Assembly (NCBI GenBank): GCA_964391675.1
Contig: CAYMMX010000001.1
Location: 62,001-126,000 of the forward strand
Direction: 5' to 3'
DNA: 64,000 bases
DNA from: CAYMMX01 sp964391675
GTDB lineage: Bacteria; Cyanobacteriota; Vampirovibrionia; Gastranaerophilales; Gastranaerophilaceae
This document shows positions 6,889-15,533 of the stretch, piece after piece. A model generated the notes under the pieces. The model had not been told where the DNA came from and made no database searches. It worked only from the letters and a program-made list of their open reading frames with translations. Positions within the stretch are counted from its first letter, which is position 1, and each line of letters starts with the position of its first letter. Made by a program: the position numbers and the translations under genes.

Positions 6889-7320
6889 TTATTTTCTTCT
6901 ATTCTGCCAAAAGTCATTCAACATCTTATCACATGGTTCTTCCATTATTCCACTATAAACTTTTAATTTTGAACTGGAATGTTTTCTCAAATCAATTGCA
7001 GAACCTAGCGCACCGTATTGCTTATCAAATGAGCCAAAATAAACTGATTTAATCCTTGATTGTAAAATTGCCCATGCACACATTGGACAAGGCTCAAGTG
7101 TCACATATAATTCACAATCATCCAATCGCCAATTACCAAGTTTTTTCGATGCTTTTTCCATAGCAAGAATTTCAGCATGAGAAGTTATATAGTTTGTTTT
7201 TTCTCGCTTATTAAAAGCCGATGCAATGATTTCTCCATTTTTAACTATTATTGCACCAACCGGTATATCATTGCCCGATTCTTGTGCTAAATCTATTGCT
7301 TTTTGCATAAAATTATTCAT
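6889..7320 (-). CDS. tadA: tRNA-specific adenosine deaminase TadA
   Basis: Deaminates A34 to inosine in the wobble position of tRNA-Arg(ACG). At 143 residues it is the usual size. The zinc/catalytic motifs are complete: His48-Ala-Glu50 (HAEILAM) and PCPMC with Cys78 and Cys81, inside LYVTLEPCPMCAWAILQSRI. DIPVGAIIVKNGEII near the start and YFGSFDKQYGALGS are also typical. The gene begins 8 nt after the stop of the sensor kinase gene, so it is probably co-transcribed with the two-component system. Confidence 0.95.
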   Translation of the reverse strand: MNNFMQKAIDLAQESGNDIPVGAIIVKNGEIIASAFNKREKTNYITSHAEILAMEKASKKLGNWRLDDCELYVTLEPCPMCAWAILQSRIKSVYFGSFDKQYGALGSAIDLRKHSSSKLKVYSGIMEEPCDKMLNDFWQNRRK

Positions 7321-7328
7321 AAATTTTA

Positions 7329-9008
7329 CTATTCCGGTTTATAAAAAGGTAATTTAATTTCGACTACAAACCCTTCTTTTTCATTTGAATACAATTTTAT
7401 TTCACCATTCATTGCTTCGGCAAGTCCTTTAACAATAAATAAGCCTAAACCTGTTCCTCTGGTTGTACGGGTTGTTTTATCGTCTATCCTTGTAAATTTC
7501 TCAAATAATTTATTTAATTTATTTTCCGGTATTGCTTCACATTGATTTTTTACATAAATTTTGGCAAAAACACCTTCAATAATTCCATCTATAGTTATCA
7601 AGGAATTTTCTTCGGAATATTTTACTGCATTTTCTAAAAGATTAACTAAAATTTGTTCAAATCTATCTTTATCAGCAATTATCAGAGGAAAATCATCTGA
7701 AATGTTATTAATAATGCCCCTTGCTTCAATATTGACAAGAGTAATAGCAGATTCAATTATTTTATTCACCCATAATGGTTCAAGACTTACTCTTATTCTT
7801 TCCCCTTCGATATCGGGTATTACAAGCAAATCTTCGACCATTCTTGATAATCTTTCGGACTGTTTTTTTATTGTTCTTAAAGATTTTTGTTTAGTTTCTT
7901 CATCAATTTCTATATCTTGTCTTAAAAGTCTTGAAGTATAACCTTGAATGCTTGTAAGAGGAGTCCTAAACTCATGACTAACAGTGTCAATAAGGTTTGA
8001 TCTAAAATCATTTAAATCTTTAAGTTCGGCATTTTTTCTTTTTAACTGAAGGTAAGATTTATGGATTTGACTCGCCATTCTATTAAATTCAAATGCTAAA
8101 AATATTATTTCATAAGGGGTAAAAACATTTGTTAAAAGTCTTATTCTTCTTTGATAATTTCCTTTGGAGATTGCGATAATACCTTTAAATAATTGTCTAA
8201 TATTTATATACAAATAATAAGTATATAAACCGACAACAAAAATTACGGTCAATGATGCTATTGTTACTGCAAGAATAATTTTAAACCTATTTTCATTAAT
8301 TGCTTTTTTGGTAATATTTCTTGTAGTATTTACTATAATTATTATATCAGGGTTTGTTTTTTTAATATATACCATCGGCTGATTTTTAATTTTGCCGAAA
8401 ATAACCGGAACATCTTTCTTCAGTTTTTTCGGCAAATATTTAATTGTTGTTTGAAAATCTTTTTCCTTGTAATTATGTTCAGCGATTAATTCTCCTTTAT
8501 GAGAGAGCACATAAATTTGTCTTTCTTCATCGCGCATAGACCTAAAAAGTTTATCTTTAACAAAATCAACATCAAAACTTGCAACTAAAAATTTTCCGCT
8601 TTTCATAGTTGTATAAATAGAGTAAGAATTATTTATTAAATTTTCTTCGTGTAATTCTAATAATTCTTCGGGTCTATTCAAGATTTTTATATCTTTAAAC
8701 TCAGGAGATTTTTTTATAACAAGTTTTAAATATCTTTTTTTCGTATCTGTTCCTGACAAAAACTCTTGTGCATTTTTAATTTGATTAAGTTCATTTAAAG
8801 ATGAATTTATAAACACATCAACTTCTTCTGAAACAACTTTTGCAATTAATACTGCAGAGTCTCTAAGTTGAGAACGAATAGATTGTTGATTAATATTATT
8901 GATTATAAAACCGCTTATCGCCATAGGAATAATCACGGCAAAAAGTAATACTATTAATATTTGTTCTATAATTTTTAATCTTCTGATTTTTTTTATAAAT
9001 TTTATCAT
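7329..9008 (-). CDS. Membrane sensor histidine kinase
   Basis: A 559-residue kinase. Transmembrane helix 1 spans about residues 15-38 and helix 2 about 243-268, flanking a periplasmic sensor of about 200 residues with a Cache-like layout. A HAMP linker follows (about 269-325), then the HisKA domain with phosphoacceptor His345 (VSHEFRTPLTSIQGY). The HATPase_c domain has N box NLLENAVKYSEENS and G boxes IYVKNQ and GTGLGLFIVKGLAEAMNG. Phosphorelay partner is the OmpR-type regulator encoded 31 nt upstream. The signal sensed is unknown. Confidence 0.94.
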   Translation of the reverse strand: MIKFIKKIRRLKIIEQILIVLLFAVIIPMAISGFIINNINQQSIRSQLRDSAVLIAKVVSEEVDVFINSSLNELNQIKNAQEFLSGTDTKKRYLKLVIKKSPEFKDIKILNRPEELLELHEENLINNSYSIYTTMKSGKFLVASFDVDFVKDKLFRSMRDEERQIYVLSHKGELIAEHNYKEKDFQTTIKYLPKKLKKDVPVIFGKIKNQPMVYIKKTNPDIIIIVNTTRNITKKAINENRFKIILAVTIASLTVIFVVGLYTYYLYINIRQLFKGIIAISKGNYQRRIRLLTNVFTPYEIIFLAFEFNRMASQIHKSYLQLKRKNAELKDLNDFRSNLIDTVSHEFRTPLTSIQGYTSRLLRQDIEIDEETKQKSLRTIKKQSERLSRMVEDLLVIPDIEGERIRVSLEPLWVNKIIESAITLVNIEARGIINNISDDFPLIIADKDRFEQILVNLLENAVKYSEENSLITIDGIIEGVFAKIYVKNQCEAIPENKLNKLFEKFTRIDDKTTRTTRGTGLGLFIVKGLAEAMNGEIKLYSNEKEGFVVEIKLPFYKPE

Positions 9009-9039
9009 TTTATTTCTTACAAAAAGCCTTTATATAACT

Positions 9040-9753
9040 TTATGCATCCTTAAAAGGAGTAAGTTTATATCCTACATTTGTTACCGTATGAAGATATTTA
9101 GGGTTTTTAACATCCGGTTCGATTTTATTTCTTAAACCTCCTACATGAACTCTAAGCATTCTTACGTCTTCATTTCTATCATAACCCCATACCTCATCAA
9201 GCAAAGTTGCTAAAGTTACGGCATTATTAAAGTGTTGCATAAGACAATACAAAATTTCAAATTCTGTAGGGGTTAATTTTATTCTTTTATTCACAACAAC
9301 GCACTCTAAACTTTCAGGAAAAATCTCAATATCTCCGACATGTAAAACTTCATCAGATAAATTATTTTTATCTTCAACCTGATTTCTTCTTAACAATACT
9401 CTTATTCTCAACAAAACTTCCTGAATATCAAAAGGCTTAACCAGATAATCATCAGCTCCACAATCAAAACCTTCTGTTTTATCATTTATCGTTCCCTTAG
9501 CTGTAAGCATAAGAATAGGAATAGAAAGTTTTGCCTGACGAATATTTTTACAAACATCAAATCCATTCATTTTTGGCATCATTACATCAAGTAAAATCAA
9601 ATCATAAGTATTATTTAAAGCTTTATTTAGTCCTTCAAGCCCATCTTTTGCTATATCAACATAATAACCGCTTTGTGAAATATCAAACTCGAGTAATTCT
9701 CTTATTTCATTGTCATCATCAACAATTAATATTCTTTTTCGTGCTTTGTCCAT
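9040..9753 (-). CDS. OmpR/PhoB-family response regulator
   Basis: A 237-residue two-domain regulator. The receiver domain has the acidic pocket VDDD, phosphoacceptor Asp56 (LLDVMMPKMNGF), Thr in LMLTAKG and Lys in DDYLVKPFD. The C-terminal winged helix (about 135-237) ends with LRVHVGGLRNKIEP and TVTNVGYKL. I choose the ATG at 9753 because GGAGG lies 8 nt before it; a longer frame opening at 9771 would absorb that site. It is first in the unit regulator-kinase-tadA-TIGR02757 and likely controls its own promoter. Confidence 0.95.
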   Translation of the reverse strand: MDKARKRILIVDDDNEIRELLEFDISQSGYYVDIAKDGLEGLNKALNNTYDLILLDVMMPKMNGFDVCKNIRQAKLSIPILMLTAKGTINDKTEGFDCGADDYLVKPFDIQEVLLRIRVLLRRNQVEDKNNLSDEVLHVGDIEIFPESLECVVVNKRIKLTPTEFEILYCLMQHFNNAVTLATLLDEVWGYDRNEDVRMLRVHVGGLRNKIEPDVKNPKYLHTVTNVGYKLTPFKDA

Positions 9754-9801
9754 AAAAATACCTCCATACAATATTACATTAATTGCTCGGAGGTTACAAG
9801 T

Positions 9802-9830
9802 ATTTTATAAAAATTTTATATCGTCTGCAA
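9802..9830 (-). promoter_or_regulatory. Promoter of the two-component operon
   Basis: On the minus strand, TTGCAG (9830-9825) and TAAAAT (9807-9802) are spaced by 17 bp. The start site would lie about 40 nt before the response regulator ATG. Confidence 0.5.
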
Positions 9831-9977
9831 AATTAAACTTATATCAAGTCTGCAGTACTGAACTTTCTTTGTCTGTATGCAAATTGTAGTAAAAATTTTC
9901 TCATTTTTTCTCTCTTAATATACTCTCATATATATAAAGTATATACTAATTTAAAAATTGCTCCTTTTTTATCTTTT

Positions 9978-10006
9978 GTTACAAAGTATTACATACAATT
10001 TATAAT
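9978..10006 (+). promoter_or_regulatory. Candidate promoter of the M16 peptidase gene
   Basis: GTTACA (9978-9983) and a perfect TATAAT (10001-10006) with a 17-bp spacer. It would leave an untranslated leader of about 95 nt. Other AT-rich hexamers nearer the gene cannot be excluded. Confidence 0.4.
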
Positions 10007-10109
10007 TAAAAAATATTTACTTGGAAATTTAAATAACTTAGCAAGCAGACCACTTTTATTATTTACAAAAATATAGTATGATTTAATAAAAACACATTTA
10101 GGGGGATTA

Positions 10110-12797
10110 ATGAAAAGAATGCATCAATTATTTTTTCAAAAAACATCATTTTTTTTATCAATAATAAGTAATTTTATACAACCAAAATTAATTTATAAAT
10201 TTAAGTTAGTCACACTTTTATTCATTCTGTTCTTTACCTTTGGTAACGAGGTTTTCGCATTTGATTATAATGTATATAAATTAGATAATGGTCAAACAGT
10301 AATTATAAAACAGGTTAAAAATAATCCTATTGTCGTAATTGACACATGGATTAAAACAGGATCAATAAATGAAAATGACAAGAACACCGGCGTTTCACAT
10401 TTTTTAGAACATTTATTCTTTAAAGGAACAGAAAACCATCCCCCTGGGGATTTTGACAAAATTTTAGAGTCAAAAGGAGCAATAACAAATGCTGCAACAA
10501 GTAAAGATTTTACGCATTATTATATTACTATTCCTTCCAAATACTTTGATTTAGCAATGGATCTTCATTCAGATATGCTTTTAAATCCATTAATTCCAAG
10601 AAAAGAATTAGAAAAAGAAAGAAAAGTAGTTATGGAAGAAATTGCAAAAGATGCCAACAATCCTAACGAAAAACTTTATGAAAACTTAATAGATATGATG
10701 TATAAAACACATCCCTACAAGAGAAAAGTTTTAGGCACAAATGAAGTTATAGGAAAAATTACAAGAGAAGAAATTTTAGATTACTATAATACTTATTATG
10801 GGCCTCAAAATATGATTACAATAATAATAGGTGATGTTGACCCAAATCATGCATTATGTAAAGTAAAAGAACAATTTCAAAAAAAATCTTCAAAACCAGT
10901 AAAAAATATTAATAAACCCGAGAAACCTCTATCAGCAAAAATAACCAAAACAGAATATCAAAACGTTAATAGCGGATATATGTATATCGGCTATAGAAGT
11001 GTTAATGCACTAAATCCTGATACATACGCTTTAGATGTACTTGCAACAATACTTGGAGAAGGACGCTCTTCTATTTTATATCAAACAATAAAGGAGCAAA
11101 AACAACTTGCCGAATCAATCTATGCAAATAATTCAACATACAAAGAAGATGGTCTTTTTATAATCAAATCCACATTTAATCCAGAAAATACCGATAAACT
11201 GCAAAAAGCAATATTCGAACAAATAACAAAAATACAAAAAGAAGGAATAACTCCTGAACAATTGCAAATAGCAAAAAAAATTATTGAAAGAGATACTTAT
11301 TTTTCACGAGAATCAATTGGAAATATTGCATCAGAAATAGGTTATATGACGGTATTAACAGAGAATCCTAAATACTTTGATGAATATTTAAATAATATCA
11401 ATAAAGTTAATATAAATGATGTTAAAAAAATGGCAAATATTTATTTAAACCAAAACAAATGTGCTATTTCAATAGTATTACCGGAGAATAAAAAGTTAAC
11501 TTCTTTAAAAAAACCTATTAAAAATTATTCATTGCAACTTACAAAAGAAATTCCATCTACAAAAAAATATGTTTTTAATAATGGATTAACAATGCTTGTA
11601 AGTCCTAATGAACTTAACGATATTGTTGGAATCAGCATATACGTAAAAGGTGGAGAATTTCTTGAAAAAATACCCGGTACTGCCGATATTATGGCAAGTG
11701 TAATGATGAAAGGTACTAAAAATTATTCTTCGCTGGAGCTAGCAAAAACACTTGAAGAAAACGGAATTAAAATTTCGCCTTCATCTTCAAGTGATAATTT
11801 TTTAATAAATATCTTAACAACAAAAGATCAATTGACAAAAACATTTGAAATCCTAAACGAAATTGTTAATAACGCCAACTTTGATGATTATGAAATTGAA
11901 AAAAATAAAAATCTTACGCTAAGTTCGATTATTAAATCAAGAGATATTCCTTTAAATATAGCTATTGAAGAATACAAATATTTAATCTTTGAAAATTCAG
12001 TTTATTCAAACGGCTCTAAAGTTTTTGAAAAAACTATACCAAAAATTCAAAAAGATAATATTCTTGACTATTATAATAATCTTTTTAACCCTAAAAATAT
12101 TGTTATTTCTGTAAACGGAAATATAAAAGAGAATGAAATAAGTAAACAACTTTATGAAATTTTTTCGTCAGAAAAAAATAAAGATTCTGCAGAATTTATT
12201 TATAATAATTATGCAACAAAAATTTATCCGCTTTCTTCACCAAAAATATCTACTAAAGAAATAAAAAATCTTCAGACAGCTTGGATAATTCTGGGTTGGC
12301 AAACAACAGGTGTTTTAAACCAAAAAGACTCTGCAACTTTACAAATAATCAATTCAATTCTGGGTTCAGGTATGAGTTCAAGATTATTCAAAAATCTTAG
12401 GGATAAAGAAGGGCTTGCTTATCAAATTGGTTCAAGTTATTCTCCAAAAATATTAAAAGGTTCTTTTACAATGTACATAGGTACAAATCCTAAAAATATA
12501 AATAGTGCAAAAGAAAAAATGTTAGCAGAAATAAACAAATTTAAAACAGAATTTGTAAGCGATAAAGAATTACTTGAGGCTAAAGAAAAAATAATCGGAA
12601 ATTATCTGCTTTCACAAGAAACAAATTTAGAAAAAGCATCAACAGTAGGATGGTTTGAAACATCCGGCAGAGGTTTTGATTTCAAAGATAAATATGAAAA
12701 ATTAATTACTTCAATAACTGCTTCTGATGTTATTGAAGTTGCAAATAAATATTTTAACGAAAACTTTGTAACATCAATAGTTAAAGGGAAAGAATAA
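10110..12797 (+). CDS. M16-family zinc metallopeptidase, active and inactive halves fused
   Basis: An 895-residue pitrilysin/processing-peptidase-type protein. A long positively charged N-terminus and a hydrophobic segment (FKLVTLLFILFFTFGNEVFA) form a signal peptide or anchor, so it acts outside the cytoplasmic membrane. The first half (about 50-440) carries the inverted zinc motif HFLEH (His97, Glu100, His101) and the distal Glu in ERKVVMEEIAKDANNP near residue 176. The second half (about 455-895) has the same fold but no HxxEH (GTADIMASVMMKGT replaces it) and should be the non-catalytic partner. Start supported by GGGGGA before the ATG. The substrate is unknown. Confidence 0.92.
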   Translation: MKRMHQLFFQKTSFFLSIISNFIQPKLIYKFKLVTLLFILFFTFGNEVFAFDYNVYKLDNGQTVIIKQVKNNPIVVIDTWIKTGSINENDKNTGVSHFLEHLFFKGTENHPPGDFDKILESKGAITNAATSKDFTHYYITIPSKYFDLAMDLHSDMLLNPLIPRKELEKERKVVMEEIAKDANNPNEKLYENLIDMMYKTHPYKRKVLGTNEVIGKITREEILDYYNTYYGPQNMITIIIGDVDPNHALCKVKEQFQKKSSKPVKNINKPEKPLSAKITKTEYQNVNSGYMYIGYRSVNALNPDTYALDVLATILGEGRSSILYQTIKEQKQLAESIYANNSTYKEDGLFIIKSTFNPENTDKLQKAIFEQITKIQKEGITPEQLQIAKKIIERDTYFSRESIGNIASEIGYMTVLTENPKYFDEYLNNINKVNINDVKKMANIYLNQNKCAISIVLPENKKLTSLKKPIKNYSLQLTKEIPSTKKYVFNNGLTMLVSPNELNDIVGISIYVKGGEFLEKIPGTADIMASVMMKGTKNYSSLELAKTLEENGIKISPSSSSDNFLINILTTKDQLTKTFEILNEIVNNANFDDYEIEKNKNLTLSSIIKSRDIPLNIAIEEYKYLIFENSVYSNGSKVFEKTIPKIQKDNILDYYNNLFNPKNIVISVNGNIKENEISKQLYEIFSSEKNKDSAEFIYNNYATKIYPLSSPKISTKEIKNLQTAWIILGWQTTGVLNQKDSATLQIINSILGSGMSSRLFKNLRDKEGLAYQIGSSYSPKILKGSFTMYIGTNPKNINSAKEKMLAEINKFKTEFVSDKELLEAKEKIIGNYLLSQETNLEKASTVGWFETSGRGFDFKDKYEKLITSITASDVIEVANKYFNENFVTSIVKGKE

Positions 12798-12802
12798 TAA
12801 AT

Positions 12803-13624
12803 TTATTTTAATTCTTCTAATGCTTTTTGACAATCTTCATCACAAGGTGCTTTGCCATGCCATCCGCATTGATTTTCCATAAAGCTTACGCCTTTACCTT
12901 TAATTGTATTGGCTATTATTGCCGTTGGTTTATCGGATTTTTTTGATGCTTCGAGTGCATCATATATTTGCTCAATATCATGACCATTGATTACATTTAC
13001 TTCCCAATTAAATGCTTCAAGTTTTTTATCTAAAGGATTAAGATTTTTAATTTTATCTGTGGATCCATCTATTTGAAGATTATTTCTATCAATTATTACG
13101 CTAAGATTATTCAATCCTCGATGAGGCGCATGCATAAATGCCTCCCAACAACTTCCCTCTTGGAGTTCACCATCACCTAACAAAGTAAAAACGTGAGCCG
13201 GATTTTTATCTAATTTCAAAGAAAGAGCTATACCACAAGCCATTGACAATCCCTGCCCAAGTGAACCCGTAGGAACTTCTATTCCCGGAAGATGCGTATT
13301 TGGATGCCCCTGCAGTTTTGAACCCAAATGCCTGAAACTCAATAATTCACACTCATCAAAAAAACCTCGCCCTGCCAATACCGAATACAAAGCCGCAGAC
13401 GCATGTCCTTTTGACAATACAAATCTATCACGTTCATTATGATTAGGAGATTTGTTCCATTGGGGGAAATTTTTCATAACTTTTTCATACAATACGGTTA
13501 AAATTTCAATAGCAGAAAGACCACCACCGGGATGTCCTGATTTTGCGCAATGAATCATTTTTATAACATTGCATCTATTATATCTGCACAAATCCTGAAT
13601 TCGTAATATTTCAGTTTTATCCAT
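12803..13624 (-). CDS. Transketolase, N-terminal (thiamine-diphosphate binding) subunit
   Basis: A 273-residue half-transketolase. It contains GHPGGGLSAIEILTVLY, the LSKGHASAALYSVLA segment, GSLGQGLSMACGIALS and the ThDP/Mg motif GDGELQEGSCWEAFMHA ending in RNNLQIDG. The protein stops where the pyrimidine-binding domain would begin, as in organisms that encode transketolase as two genes. Its C-terminal partner is not adjacent: the neighbours are the opposite-strand M16 peptidase and the TagA-type glycosyltransferase. It lies 10 nt downstream of the latter. A related two-gene enzyme with another keto-sugar substrate is possible. Confidence 0.9.
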   Translation of the reverse strand: MDKTEILRIQDLCRYNRCNVIKMIHCAKSGHPGGGLSAIEILTVLYEKVMKNFPQWNKSPNHNERDRFVLSKGHASAALYSVLAGRGFFDECELLSFRHLGSKLQGHPNTHLPGIEVPTGSLGQGLSMACGIALSLKLDKNPAHVFTLLGDGELQEGSCWEAFMHAPHRGLNNLSVIIDRNNLQIDGSTDKIKNLNPLDKKLEAFNWEVNVINGHDIEQIYDALEASKKSDKPTAIIANTIKGKGVSFMENQCGWHGKAPCDEDCQKALEELK

Positions 13625-13634
13625 TTTTTTCCCT

Positions 13635-14357
13635 TTACTTTTTATTAAATAATACTCTAAAAAGAAATCTCGGCAAAGTAGGAAAAATTCTGTTTAATCT
13701 TTTTGGTTCTTTTATTGTCCTATAAAGCCATTCTATGCCTAATTTTTGATATATAACAGGTGCCCTTTGAACTTCTCCCGACCATATATCAAAACTGCCC
13801 CCTACACCGATCATAACTGAACGTGGCAGTAATTCTCTTGCATCAGCAATAAATTCTTCTTGTTTTGGAGAGCCCAATGCTACTAAAACAAATTGTGGCG
13901 ATTTTTCTTTTAATTCTTGTAAAACATTTAATCTATTTTCGAAATAACCATCTTGAGAATATACTATTTTGAGATTCTTGTTTTCTTTTTGTAAATTTTC
14001 AATTGCTTTTTGAAGAATATGAGGCTTTGCACCAATTAAAGCTATAGAAAAATTATTCTTTGCACATTTTTTAATTAACTCATGACTAAATTCAATTCCC
14101 GCAATTCTTTTGGTTTTAATTCCTTTAATTTTTAGTCCTATTTCTATTCCAACACCATCAGGGATTATTAAATCAGCATTTTTGATTATATCTGCAAATT
14201 TGGGATTTTGTAAAGCAAATTCAATCATTTCCGGATTTATAGTAACAATTTGCCCGCCCTTTTTAAATTCTATTAAAAGTTTTGCATAATTAACAGCACT
14301 TTCAAAATTAAAAGTATCTATATCAAACCCTAATAAATTAACCGTTTTTCTCTCCAT
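13635..14357 (-). CDS. WecG/TagA/CpsF-family glycosyltransferase
   Basis: A 240-residue member of the GT26 family, which transfers N-acetylmannosamine or a related sugar to an undecaprenyl-linked glycan. Typical landmarks: TINPEMIEFALQNP, ADLIIPDGVGIEIGLKIKG, GAKPHILQKA, VALGSPKQEEFI and VGGSFDIWSGEVQRAPVIYQ, closing with GIEWLYRTIKEPKRL. I choose the ATG at 14357 (MERKTVNLLGF, as in homologues) rather than a TTG at 14375. A strong promoter ends so close that the transcript would have essentially no leader. Confidence 0.92.
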   Translation of the reverse strand: MERKTVNLLGFDIDTFNFESAVNYAKLLIEFKKGGQIVTINPEMIEFALQNPKFADIIKNADLIIPDGVGIEIGLKIKGIKTKRIAGIEFSHELIKKCAKNNFSIALIGAKPHILQKAIENLQKENKNLKIVYSQDGYFENRLNVLQELKEKSPQFVLVALGSPKQEEFIADARELLPRSVMIGVGGSFDIWSGEVQRAPVIYQKLGIEWLYRTIKEPKRLNRIFPTLPRFLFRVLFNKK

Positions 14358-14364
14358 AATTATT

Positions 14365-14393
14365 ATTATAACCAAACAAAGATAATTCGTAAA
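14365..14393 (-). promoter_or_regulatory. Promoter of the TagA-type gene, giving a near-leaderless mRNA
   Basis: On the minus strand, TTTACG (14393-14388) and a perfect TATAAT (14370-14365) with 17-bp spacing. Seven bases separate the -10 from the ATG at 14357, so transcription should begin at or one base before the start codon. No SD sequence is visible. Confidence 0.55.
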
Positions 14394-14455
14394 GAAATTA
14401 ACATTAAACTGTTTTTATGTTAATATTTTATAAAATATCTATCTTAAAGGTATAT

Positions 14456-14806
14456 ATGCAAAATAAATTTTTTATCTTAATTTTATTATTTTTTTTAATT
14501 TGTCCCATTGTTAATGCGGCTGAAGGCTATAAAGGAACAGGATATAAAAGTAATGCAGGATATTCCTCTAAAGGAAAAGGTTATAATGGAAATACGGGAT
14601 ATTCAAATATAGAGAAAGGTTACAATAAAACAGATCAAAATTTTATAATTGACCAAAATAAATTGAATAAAGAAATACAAAAATCTATGCAAGCAGACCC
14701 GCAACTTATTGAAAAGAGCAGACAAGAAGCTCAACAATACGTTAACCAACATCCTGAACTTATCTTACAATTTCAAAATATGGTTGAAAAGCAAATGGGT
14801 AAGTAA
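14456..14806 (+). CDS. Secreted Gly-Tyr-Lys repeat protein
   Basis: A 116-residue protein with a signal peptide (MQNKFFILILLFFLICPIVNA). The mature N-terminus is a low-complexity tract of GY-led hexapeptides (GYKGTG, GYKSNA, GYSSKG, KGYNGN, TGYSN) up to about residue 55. The C-terminal 60 residues are helical and Gln-rich (SRQEAQQYVNQHPELILQFQ). I choose the ATG at 14456, preceded by AAAGG, over an upstream in-frame codon at 14417. The next gene is a diverged copy of the same N-terminal half. Function unknown; secretion and repeats suggest an envelope or surface role. Confidence 0.7.
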   Translation: MQNKFFILILLFFLICPIVNAAEGYKGTGYKSNAGYSSKGKGYNGNTGYSNIEKGYNKTDQNFIIDQNKLNKEIQKSMQADPQLIEKSRQEAQQYVNQHPELILQFQNMVEKQMGK

Positions 14807-14834
14807 TTTAGTATTAATTAAAAGGAGTATTATT

Positions 14835-15146
14835 ATGAAAAAATTTTTAACAATCCTATGTTTACTTTCTTTTTGTAGTTTTTTACCAGTATATAGCGCT
14901 GAAGGCTATAGTGGAACAGGGTATAAAAGTAACACAGGATATTCCTCTAAAGGAAAGGGTTACACCGGTAATGCAGGATATTCCAATTCCGGTGAAAAAA
15001 CATTGAAACAAAAAGATTATAAGCAAAAATGTAACAAAGAAAGAAAATATAGAAATTGCAAAGAAAATTCTAAAAAAAACAAATGTATAAAAAATAATTG
15101 TAAAAAAAACAAAATGCATAAAAGACTAAATAAAAGTACAGAGTAA
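14835..15146 (+). CDS. Secreted Gly-Tyr repeat protein with Lys/Cys-rich tail (paralogue of the preceding gene)
   Basis: A 104-residue protein. The signal peptide (MKKFLTILCLLSFCSFLPVYS) and GY repeat (AEGYSGTGYKSNTGYSSKGK) closely match the gene 28 nt upstream. The tail differs entirely: about 50 residues dominated by Lys, Asn and spaced Cys (QKCNKERK, RNCKENSK, NKCIKNNC). Start chosen at the ATG after AAAGGAG, not at an in-frame ATG at 14709. The final codons lie inside a 24-bp terminator stem. Shared front with swapped tail suggests modular duplication. Function unknown. Confidence 0.7.
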   Translation: MKKFLTILCLLSFCSFLPVYSAEGYSGTGYKSNTGYSSKGKGYTGNAGYSNSGEKTLKQKDYKQKCNKERKYRNCKENSKKNKCIKNNCKKNKMHKRLNKSTE

Positions 15147-15172
15147 AATACTCTGTACTTTTATTTAGTCTT
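15122..15172. terminator. Bidirectional terminator overlapping both convergent genes
   Basis: Perfect 24-bp stem (15122-15145 with 15149-15172) with an AAA loop. It covers the last eight codons of the plus-strand gene and the last three codons and stop of the minus-strand gene. T-rich arms suit termination in both directions. Confidence 0.85.
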
Positions 15173-15496
15173 AATTAACTTATCGAGTCTTAAATCGTTA
15201 TATAGTCTTGAAAAAGCAGAATAGAAAACCCCAAATATACCATGGTCTTGTATTTCTTCATGGTTTGTTGTGTTAACCCATTTTTTATTATTAAACAGGC
15301 CTTTTTCTTTTAAAATAACAACGATATCTCCGTCACTGTTATTTAAAACTTTATATTTAAGATTCAATCTTGGTGCAGAGGTTTCTCTAAATATTTCTAA
15401 GTCTCTTTTTATAAATTTTGAATACATGCCAAGCTTTTTTTCATTGTATGTTACAGAAATTTTTCCGATATTTTTTTTAGGTAAAGTTATTCTCAT
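15161..15496 (-). CDS. Conserved-looking protein of unknown function
   Basis: A 111-residue basic protein with no signal peptide and no domain that I recognise. The N-terminal half (ITLPKKNIGKISVTYNEKKLG) looks beta-stranded, and the rest mixes strands with a helix (HGIFGVFYSAFSRLYNDLRLD). Start supported by AGGCGGA upstream of the ATG. Monocistronic: it ends in the 24-bp terminator shared with the Gly-Tyr gene and lies 37 nt downstream of hydE, so read-through from hydE is possible. Confidence 0.6.
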   Translation of the reverse strand: MRITLPKKNIGKISVTYNEKKLGMYSKFIKRDLEIFRETSAPRLNLKYKVLNNSDGDIVVILKEKGLFNNKKWVNTTNHEEIQDHGIFGVFYSAFSRLYNDLRLDKLIKTK

Positions 15497-15533
15497 ATAT
15501 CCGCCTATTTTTTAACAATACAATTGTATCATA

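Larger units (their letters stand above)
9754..10109. other. Divergent intergenic region, no gene seen
   Basis: This 356-bp gap separates the minus-strand response regulator from the plus-strand M16 peptidase. It holds one plausible promoter for each side (9802-9830 and 9978-10006) and an AT-rich stretch with repeated TATAT elements around 9920-9950. I see no tRNA, riboswitch or small ORF with a ribosome-binding site. Confidence 0.6.
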
